From an uncultured Selenomonadaceae bacterium (GTDB lineage Bacteria > Bacillota > Negativicutes > Selenomonadales > Selenomonadaceae): a stretch of DNA of 43,423 bases. The translations under genes and the position numbers were made by a program. The DNA lies in the NCBI GenBank assembly GCA_905234175.1, contig CAJOGX010000017.1, positions 1 through 43,423 on the forward strand, in the 5' to 3' direction. Shown in pieces: positions 38,371-43,423 of this stretch (the stretch's first letter is position 1; each line of letters begins with the position of its first letter). Under the pieces are notes generated by a model, which saw nothing but the letters and a program-made list of their open reading frames with translations, did not search any database and was not told the origin of the DNA.

Positions 38371-40746
38371 ATGATTACAGATTTTTTTAGCGTGCTGGAA
38401 TTTGACAAGATTCGGGCGAAGCTTGAGGCTTGCGCGACGAGCGTTTTCGGTAAGGAACTCGCCGCCGGTATCGAGCCGTCCGACGATATTGAAACTGTCC
38501 GCGAAAGTTTGGCGCTGACGACGGAGGCCGTTCGTATTTTCGCAGTGAGCGCGCCGCCCTTCGGTGGAGTTCGTGACATTCGCGAAACGCTCAGGAAAAT
38601 CGCGCTGGGAAGTTCCGCCGGTGCCGGTGAGCTTGCTGACGTTCTGTCGACGATGTTTGCAATGCGCGCCGTCAAGAAATTTTTCAAGGAAAACGCTATC
38701 GATACGCCGAAGCTGAAATTTCGCGCGGGGCAGATTGAAATTCTCGGCAACCTTGAAAACCAGCTGAGCAGTGCGCTCGACGACCACGGCAACGTTAAGG
38801 ATACCGCCAGCGTCGAACTGCAGAAAATCCGCCGTGAACTCCGCCTCGCTCAAAACCGCGTCAAGACTGAAATTCTGTCGATACTCCACGACCCCGCGAA
38901 ACAGAAATTTTTTCAGGACGCGATAATTACAATGCGCGGCGACCGCTACGTTATCCCCGTCAAGCTGGAATACAAATCGCAGTTCCCTGGGCTCGTGCAC
39001 GACCAGTCCGCAACCGGCGCCACGCTGTTCATTGAGCCAATGGCGATAGTCAATCTGAACAATGACATTCGCCAGCTCGAAGCGGAGGAAAAAAACGAAG
39101 TCGCGCGGATTTTGCGCGTGCTGTGCGAAGCCGTTGCGAAACACTCAAAGGAATTGTCGCTGAACGTCGAAATTCTGGCGGAGTTCGATTTAATTTTTGC
39201 GAAGGCGAAATTCGCGCAGCAGCTGAACGCGACCGAGCCAATCCTCGCGCAGTTCACCGACCTGAAAGCCACGCGCCACCCGCTGATAAATCCAAAAACC
39301 GTCGTGCCAATCGACATACGAATCGGCGACGAATTTTCAATCCTGCTGGTCACGGGGCCGAATACCGGCGGCAAAACCGTCACGCTCAAAACGCTGGGGC
39401 TTTTAGTTTTAATGGCTCAATCGGGAATGTACATACCGGCGGGCTTCGGCTCAAGGCTGGCGGTCTACACGAACATTTTCGCGGACATCGGCGACGAGCA
39501 GTCGATTGAACAAAGCCTGTCAACTTTTTCCGCGCACATGACGAAAATCGTCGACATTTTAAAACTCGTGCAACCAACGGATTTGGTGCTGATTGACGAA
39601 ATTGGCGCGGGCACTGATCCAGACGAAGGCGCAGCGCTCGCTCAGGCAATTCTCGGACGCCTGCTGAAAATCCAGTGCGCAACGATAGCAACCACGCACT
39701 ATTCTGAGCTGAAAACTTTCGCGTATTCGACCGTCGGGATTGAAAATGCCTGCGTCGAGTTCAACGTCGAGACGCTCATGCCGACTTACAAACTGCTTAT
39801 CGGACTGCCTGGCGCCAGCAACGCTTTTGAAATCAGCAAGCGGCTCGGTCTGCACATGAGTCTGATTCGCCGCGCGAAAAAGTTCATGAAGGCTGAGCAC
39901 GCCAACTTTGAAAAAATTCTAGCCGACCTCGAAGAAAAGCGGCTGATTTACGAAAAACGCAACGCCGAAATTCAAAAAAGTCAGGCTGCCATTGCCAAAC
40001 GCGAAAAGGAAATTACCGCCATGCGCGACGAAATCGCTAAGACGAAGAGCGACGCGATTAAAAAGGCGCGCGAAAAATCCGCCGAAATGGTTAAGGAGAC
40101 GCGCCGCGAGGCTGAGGAAATTATTTCCGCGCTCAAGGAACAGTTCGACGATATGGGCGTTAAAAAGCGCCAGCAGGCTATTCAGGCTGCCCGTGACAAA
40201 ATCCGCGCCGCCGAATTTGCCAACGCGCCTGGCTTAATCGTCGACCAGAATATTGGCAACCGAATCAACAAAAAATTCCTGCTCGTCGGCGACACGATTT
40301 ACATCAAGACGCTCGACCAGAAGGCGACGGTACTTTCAATCGACAGGGACGGCAACGAACTCACTGTGCAGGCTGGCGCGCTCAAAATGACGGTCAAAAC
40401 TTCCGACTGCAGATTTGTCAGCCACGCCGCCGAAGAGCCCGCCACGGCGCCTGTGGTCAGCGAGAATCGCAGCACGACGGCTATCATGCAGAAAGTTTCC
40501 AGCGTCACGCGCAGCATTGACATTCGCGGCATGATGGTTGACGAAGCCGAGCAGGTTTGCGGGAAATTCCTCGACGACGCGCAGTTAGCTGGACTCCGGC
40601 AGGTGCTGATAATTCACGGCAAGGGCACTGGCGCGCTGAGGCAGGGAGTTCACGAATTTTTACGCTACCACCACTCCGTTGCGAAATTCCAACTGGCGGA
40701 CATCGACGAAGGCGGCGCGGGCGCTACGCTCGTAATTCTGAAGTAG
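38371..40746 (+). CDS. mutS2: Endonuclease MutS2
   Basis: This 791-residue MutS-family protein lacks the mismatch-binding N-terminal domains. It contains a helical clamp/core region, an ATPase with Walker A GPNTGGKTVTLKT, Walker B DLVLIDEIGAGTDPDEGAALAQA and THYSELKTFAYS. A coiled coil follows at about 510-620, then a KOW-like strand region. The C-terminal Smr nuclease domain (about 715-791) has DIRGMMVDEA and LIIHGKGTGALR. MutS2 acts on branched DNA and, in Firmicutes, on collided ribosomes. It is 12 bases after the EnvC-like gene. Confidence 0.95.
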   Translation: MITDFFSVLEFDKIRAKLEACATSVFGKELAAGIEPSDDIETVRESLALTTEAVRIFAVSAPPFGGVRDIRETLRKIALGSSAGAGELADVLSTMFAMRAVKKFFKENAIDTPKLKFRAGQIEILGNLENQLSSALDDHGNVKDTASVELQKIRRELRLAQNRVKTEILSILHDPAKQKFFQDAIITMRGDRYVIPVKLEYKSQFPGLVHDQSATGATLFIEPMAIVNLNNDIRQLEAEEKNEVARILRVLCEAVAKHSKELSLNVEILAEFDLIFAKAKFAQQLNATEPILAQFTDLKATRHPLINPKTVVPIDIRIGDEFSILLVTGPNTGGKTVTLKTLGLLVLMAQSGMYIPAGFGSRLAVYTNIFADIGDEQSIEQSLSTFSAHMTKIVDILKLVQPTDLVLIDEIGAGTDPDEGAALAQAILGRLLKIQCATIATTHYSELKTFAYSTVGIENACVEFNVETLMPTYKLLIGLPGASNAFEISKRLGLHMSLIRRAKKFMKAEHANFEKILADLEEKRLIYEKRNAEIQKSQAAIAKREKEITAMRDEIAKTKSDAIKKAREKSAEMVKETRREAEEIISALKEQFDDMGVKKRQQAIQAARDKIRAAEFANAPGLIVDQNIGNRINKKFLLVGDTIYIKTLDQKATVLSIDRDGNELTVQAGALKMTVKTSDCRFVSHAAEEPATAPVVSENRSTTAIMQKVSSVTRSIDIRGMMVDEAEQVCGKFLDDAQLAGLRQVLIIHGKGTGALRQGVHEFLRYHHSVAKFQLADIDEGGAGATLVILK

Positions 40747-40756
40747 GGTGCTGATT

Positions 40757-41974
40757 ATGGAAAACGTGGACATCACGGGCAGGACTAAAAATTGGATTCG
40801 TTTTGGACTTATAATCCCGCTGGCGATTGCGGCGGGGCTTGGTTACGGCGCGTTCGAGCAGCGCTACCACGAGGAGAATCTGCAGATAAAAAATGCGCGC
40901 GTCGAAGGCACAATGCTGGCGGTTCGCACGCTGGTTGACGGCAAAGTCAGCGAAGTTATTTTCGAGGACGGCGCGGAAGTTCGGGCGGGCGATGTTATCG
41001 CGCGGCTGGAAGTCAGCGTGACGGAGGAAGCGATACGCCAGCTGGAAAATACCGTCAAACTCGCGAAACAAAATCTGGAAGATTTAAAGCTGGGGCAAAT
41101 CGTCAAAGTGCCGGTAAAAACCGTGCGGACAATACAGACGGCGCCGCAAACGATAGAGTACGGGGCTGGACGGAGCTCGTCGGAAGTTGCGAGCCTGCTG
41201 GAACGAGCGAACCGCATGGACGAACTTTATGAAATGGGCGCGGTCAGCCGAGTGCAAAGGGACGCGGCGCGGGCAGCTTACGAAAGGGCGCTGGCGGAGT
41301 CTTACACGCCGCCGCCGACGTATATCGAGCCGGAATCAATCGTTGTGGAGGAAATCGAGTACGTCGACCAGTGGCAACCGACGCCGCCGGAAGCCTTGCA
41401 GAACGCGGAAAACGCCATAAAGCAGGCGGAACTTTCGCTGAACGTCGCACTTCAGGAAGCCCAGGAAAACGAAATCATTGCGCCAATCAGCGGCACGATT
41501 TTTTACGTCACGGAAATGGACGGCGATTTGACTGCCGGTAACGCCGTCGCGCGGATTGGTGACGGCAAGGAACTCTGGCTGAGCGCAGAAGTCGACGAGA
41601 AAACTTTCAACCGCGTCAAGCTGGGAAATCTCGTCAGCTACGTTATCGCCGGTCGGAACTTGTCCGGCACCGTCACTGAAAAAATTGCGCCAGCGCCTGA
41701 GGAACCTGAGCCCGAACCTGAAGTTCCCGCTGAAACTGAAACAACGGCTGAGGAAATTCCCGCAGCTGAAACTGAAAATCCTGCCGAGGCTGAAACTGAA
41801 CCAGTCGCGCAGGACGCTGAAACTCCTGCTGAAAATCCAAACGCTGAGGGCACTGACGACCGTTCCAACGCGCCGGACAGCGATAAGTACATTGTGCGAT
41901 TTTCGTTGCCGGTTGACAGAGACTTCGAGTGCAGGCCGAACGACACCACGACGGTTACCGTGCGGATTTTCTAA
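40757..41974 (+). CDS. HlyD-family membrane fusion protein with acidic insert
   Basis: This 405-residue periplasmic adaptor starts at ATG 40757 after AGGGTG; GTG 40748 is the weaker option. A single membrane span (about 15-35, WIRFGLIIPLAIAAGLGYGA) anchors it. A lipoyl half-motif (VRTLVDGKVSEVIFEDGAEVR), a coiled-coil hairpin (about 95-235) and the second half-motif (EIIAPISGTIFYVTEMDGD) follow. The beta-barrel domain is split by a Pro/Glu/Ala/Thr-rich stretch at about 312-375 before YIVRFSLPVDRDFECRPNDT. Adaptors of this family join ABC, MFS or RND pumps. The partner is not in the window, so efflux and type I secretion are both possible. Confidence 0.85.
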   Translation: MENVDITGRTKNWIRFGLIIPLAIAAGLGYGAFEQRYHEENLQIKNARVEGTMLAVRTLVDGKVSEVIFEDGAEVRAGDVIARLEVSVTEEAIRQLENTVKLAKQNLEDLKLGQIVKVPVKTVRTIQTAPQTIEYGAGRSSSEVASLLERANRMDELYEMGAVSRVQRDAARAAYERALAESYTPPPTYIEPESIVVEEIEYVDQWQPTPPEALQNAENAIKQAELSLNVALQEAQENEIIAPISGTIFYVTEMDGDLTAGNAVARIGDGKELWLSAEVDEKTFNRVKLGNLVSYVIAGRNLSGTVTEKIAPAPEEPEPEPEVPAETETTAEEIPAAETENPAEAETEPVAQDAETPAENPNAEGTDDRSNAPDSDKYIVRFSLPVDRDFECRPNDTTTVTVRIF

Positions 41975-41993
41975 GCGCGCAGAAATAAAAAAA

Positions 41994-42027
41994 GGCGGCG
42001 GGCTGAATGCTCACCGCTGATTTTTTT
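41994..42027 (+). terminator. Terminator after hlyD-like gene
   Basis: A 10-bp stem with a single C-A mismatch (GGCGGCGGGC with GCTCACCGCT, loop TGAAT) is followed by seven T. A run of A on the left makes it usable on the minus strand too, as a second stop for the tRNA operon. Confidence 0.8.
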
Positions 42028-42032
42028 GCACT

Positions 42033-42057
42033 AAAAAAGCCCGACTGGCTGTCGAGC
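42033..42057 (-). terminator. Terminator of the rRNA/tRNA operon
   Basis: On the minus strand GCTCGAC/GTCGGGC (one T-G) with loop AGCCA is followed by six T. It lies 16 bases after the last tRNA. Confidence 0.85.
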
Positions 42058-42072
42058 TGAAAATTTCATTCG

Positions 42073-42159
42073 TGGTGCGGTTGATGAGACTTGAACTCAT
42101 ACGCCCAAACGAGCACTACCCCCTCAAAGTAGCGTGTCTGCCAATTCCACCACAACCGC
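42073..42159 (-). tRNA. tRNA-Leu (anticodon GAG), copy 2
   Basis: Long variable arm, anticodon loop TTGAGGG, acceptor GCGGTTG/CAACCGC, and encoded CCA. It is nearly identical to the neighbouring tRNA-Leu, with paired changes in three helices. Confidence 0.93.
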
Positions 42160-42162
42160 GCG

Positions 42163-42249
42163 TGGTGCGGTCAGTGAGACTTGAACTCACACCCCCAAAC
42201 GAGGACTACCCCCTCAAAGTAGCGTGTCTGCCAATTCCACCATGACCGC
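42163..42249 (-). tRNA. tRNA-Leu (anticodon GAG), copy 1
   Basis: Acceptor GCGGTCA/TGACCGC, loop TTGAGGG, long variable arm with CCTC/GGGG, and encoded CCA. Only three bases separate it from the next copy. Confidence 0.93.
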
Positions 42250-42265
42250 GTGTGTAATTTTCAAA

Positions 42266-42351
42266 TGGTGCGGTAGAGAGGACTTGAACCTCCACGGGGT
42301 TGCCCCCACTAGCGCCTGAAGCTAGCGCGTCTGCCATTCCGCCACTACCGC
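42266..42351 (-). tRNA. tRNA-Leu (anticodon CAG)
   Basis: Acceptor GCGGTAG/CTACCGC, anticodon stem CTAGC/GCTAG with loop TTCAGGC, variable arm GGGGGCAACCCC, and encoded CCA. Confidence 0.93.
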
Positions 42352-42369
42352 GCGGATTATCAAAGTTAG

Positions 42370-42455
42370 TGCCGAGGACCGGGATCGAACCGGTACGGAG
42401 GTCACCCTCCGAGGGATTTTAAGTCCCTTGCGTCTGCCAGTTCCGCCACCCCGGC
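42370..42455 (-). tRNA. tRNA-Leu (anticodon UAA)
   Basis: Acceptor GCCGGGG/CCTCGGC, anticodon stem AGGGA/TCCCT with loop CTTAAAA, and a variable arm with GGAGGGTGACCTCC. CCA is not encoded. Confidence 0.93.
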
Positions 42456-42484
42456 GTTTAAGCTGATAAGCTAAAAGCGGGTGT

Positions 42485-42511
42485 GTAAATCCGACGAGTA
42501 GGAGGATTTAC
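42485..42511 (-). repeat. Inverted repeat between tRNA-Leu(UAA) and tRNA-Gly
   Basis: A perfect 8-bp inverted repeat GTAAATCC/GGATTTAC surrounds 11 bases in an ~80-base spacer, the longest gap in the tRNA array. There is no T-run, so it may be an RNA-processing hairpin rather than a terminator. Confidence 0.6.
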
Positions 42512-42538
42512 TTAATCGAACTCGTGTAAAATTGCCGA

Positions 42539-42610
<72 letters not shown>

Positions 42611-42613
42611 CTC

Positions 42614-42689
42614 TGGAGCTGGCTATAGGACTTGAACCTACAACCTGCTGATTACAAATCAGCTGCTCTGCCAATTGAGCTAAGCCAGC
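42614..42689 (-). tRNA. tRNA-Thr (anticodon UGU)
   Basis: Acceptor GCTGGCT/AGCCAGC, anticodon stem CTGAT/ATCAG region with loop TTTGTAA, T-loop GGTTCAAGTCC, and encoded CCA. Confidence 0.93.
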
Positions 42690-42706
42690 CTGTATAAGAA
42701 AAATAA

Positions 42707-42779
42707 TGCCTCAGCGCGGAATCGAACCACGGACACGGGGATTTTCAGTCCCCTGCTCTACCAACTGAGCTACCGAGGC
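42707..42779 (-). tRNA. tRNA-Phe (anticodon GAA)
   Basis: Acceptor GCCTCGG/CTGAGGC, anticodon stem GGGGA/TCCCC with loop CTGAAAA, and T-loop GGTTCGATTCC. CCA is not encoded. Confidence 0.93.
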
Positions 42780-42784
42780 ATAAG

Positions 42785-42858
42785 CGACCCGAAGGGGACT
42801 TGAACCCCTGACCTCCGCCGTGACAGGGCGGCATTCTAACCAACTAAACTACCGGGCC
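42785..42858 (-). tRNA. tRNA-Asp (anticodon GUC)
   Basis: Acceptor GGCCCGG/TCGGGTC, anticodon stem CCGCC/GGCGG with loop CTGTCAC, T-loop GGTTCAAGTCC, and discriminator G. CCA is not encoded. Confidence 0.93.
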
Positions 42859-42867
42859 GAATTATTT

Positions 42868-42943
42868 TGGTGGACGATGACAGGCTCGAACTGCCGACCT
42901 CCTCGGTGTAAACGAGATGCTCTCCCAGCTGAGCTAATCGTCC
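42868..42943 (-). tRNA. tRNA-Val (anticodon UAC)
   Basis: Acceptor GGACGAT/ATCGTCC, anticodon stem TCTCG/CGAGG with loop TTTACAC, T-loop AGTTCGAGCCT, and encoded CCA. Confidence 0.92.
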
Positions 42944-42947
42944 GAAA

Positions 42948-43023
<76 letters not shown>

Positions 43024-43041
43024 ATGTTATTTTTTCAAAGA

Positions 43042-43117
43042 TGGTGATCCACCCGGGACTTGAACCCGGGACCCTCTGATTAAAAGTCAGATGCTCTACC
43101 GACTGAGCTAGTGAATC
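43042..43117 (-). tRNA. tRNA-Lys (anticodon UUU)
   Basis: Acceptor GATTCAC/GTGGATC, anticodon stem TCTGA/TCAGA with loop CTTTTAA, and encoded CCA. With the neighbour, both lysine codons have a dedicated tRNA. Confidence 0.93.
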
Positions 43118-43123
43118 ACTTAA

Positions 43124-43196
43124 CTGGGGTAGCTGGACTCGAACCAACGATGCGGGAGTCAAAGTCCCGTGCCTTAACCGACTTGGCTATACCCCA
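43124..43196 (-). tRNA. tRNA-Gln (anticodon UUG)
   Basis: Acceptor TGGGGTA/TACCCCA, anticodon stem CGGGA/TCCCG with loop CTTTGAC, and T-loop GGTTCGAGTCC. CCA is not encoded. It complements the CUG tRNA-Gln at 32299. Confidence 0.93.
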
Positions 43197-43233
43197 ATCG
43201 CATCGGGATTCCAGCTCACAAATTTTACAAAAA

Positions 43234-43309
43234 TGGCTCCCCGGACTGGACTCGAACCAGTGACTCCCTGATTAACAGTCAGGTGCTCTACCGACTGAGC
43301 TACCGAGGA
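43234..43309 (-). tRNA. tRNA-Asn (anticodon GUU)
   Basis: Acceptor TCCTCGG/CCGGGGA, anticodon stem CCTGA/TCAGG with loop CTGTTAA, and encoded CCA. First tRNA after the 5S gene. Confidence 0.93.
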
Positions 43310-43316
43310 ACATTTT

Positions 43317-43423
43317 GACCGGCGAATACCTAATCTTCCAAGCCGTCGCCAGCTCAGTACCTTCGGCGTTTGAGTGCTTAACTTCTGTGTTCGGTATGGG
43401 AACAGGTGGTTCCACTCAGCCAT
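43317..43423 (-). rRNA. rrf: 5S rRNA, partial (5' end cut by window edge)
   Basis: Minus-strand sequence contains the conserved 5S blocks GAGTGGAACCACC, CCCATACCGAACACAGAAGTTAAGC and the GCCGAAGGTACTGAGCTGGCGACGGC loop. About ten 5' bases lie beyond the edge. With the tRNAs behind it, it marks the end of an rRNA operon coming from the right. Confidence 0.92.

Noticed and set aside
43187-43423. Minus-strand 78-codon frame at the right edge
   Set aside because: It runs through 5S rRNA and tRNA-Asn.

Overview
The window looks like a chromosomal segment of a diderm Firmicute of the Negativicutes, most likely a Selenomonadaceae relative from a gut or rumen setting. This is inference. The supporting signs are: Firmicutes-style strong ribosome binding sites with many TTG and GTG starts; a ylqD-rimM pair; separate glyQ and glyS; MutS2; a protein-tyrosine-phosphatase-like phytase of the Selenomonas type; large secreted RTX proteins and a HlyD-type adaptor, which imply an outer membrane; and an rRNA/tRNA operon at the right edge. 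Coding DNA is dominated by GCG/GGC codons. Most promoters called here are close to the sigma-70 consensus with 16-17 bp spacers.

Layout. Positions 1-6060 hold two RTX-repeat (type I secretion) genes. The first runs off the left edge and is frameshifted near 1230. The second (2962-5985) carries two C-type lectin domains. They end in a 197/198-bp tail that is identical apart from one base. Positions 6059-6950 hold two short genes with related double-glycine leaders; the first is broken by an in-frame TGA. Then come comEC (7026), a free-standing NUMOD4/HNH endonuclease gene (9472), a phytase plus PTS EIIBC pair (10134-12323), and an aroC-aroK-aroB operon followed by an OGG-type glycosylase and a NAGPA-type protein (12403-16997). 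ylqD-rimM run on the minus strand (17034-17910). YbjN, SIMPL and acyltransferase genes follow on plus (18059-20422).

From 24101 down to 20376 a minus-strand operon encodes an unknown protein, a CsoR-family repressor, a flavodoxin-fold quinone reductase, a thioredoxin-reductase-like protein, two CPWC glutaredoxins and a glutathione peroxidase, which together form a metal- or thiol-responsive redox module. After cheR lies a complete cobalamin riboswitch (25121-25286) with its own promoter. Two intrinsic terminators follow it and no reading frame does. It is the most unusual element in the window. Glutamine synthetase, glyQ-glyS and a GGDEF/EAL protein come next.

From 32299 the order is tRNA-Gln, then a tight run pilT-pilC-binding protein-ftsE-ftsX-envC-like-mutS2-hlyD (32462-41974), which joins motility/secretion, divisome/peptidoglycan and DNA-maintenance functions. 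The right end is the 3' part of a minus-strand rRNA operon: 5S rRNA followed by 13 tRNAs, closed by a terminator at 42033-42057.
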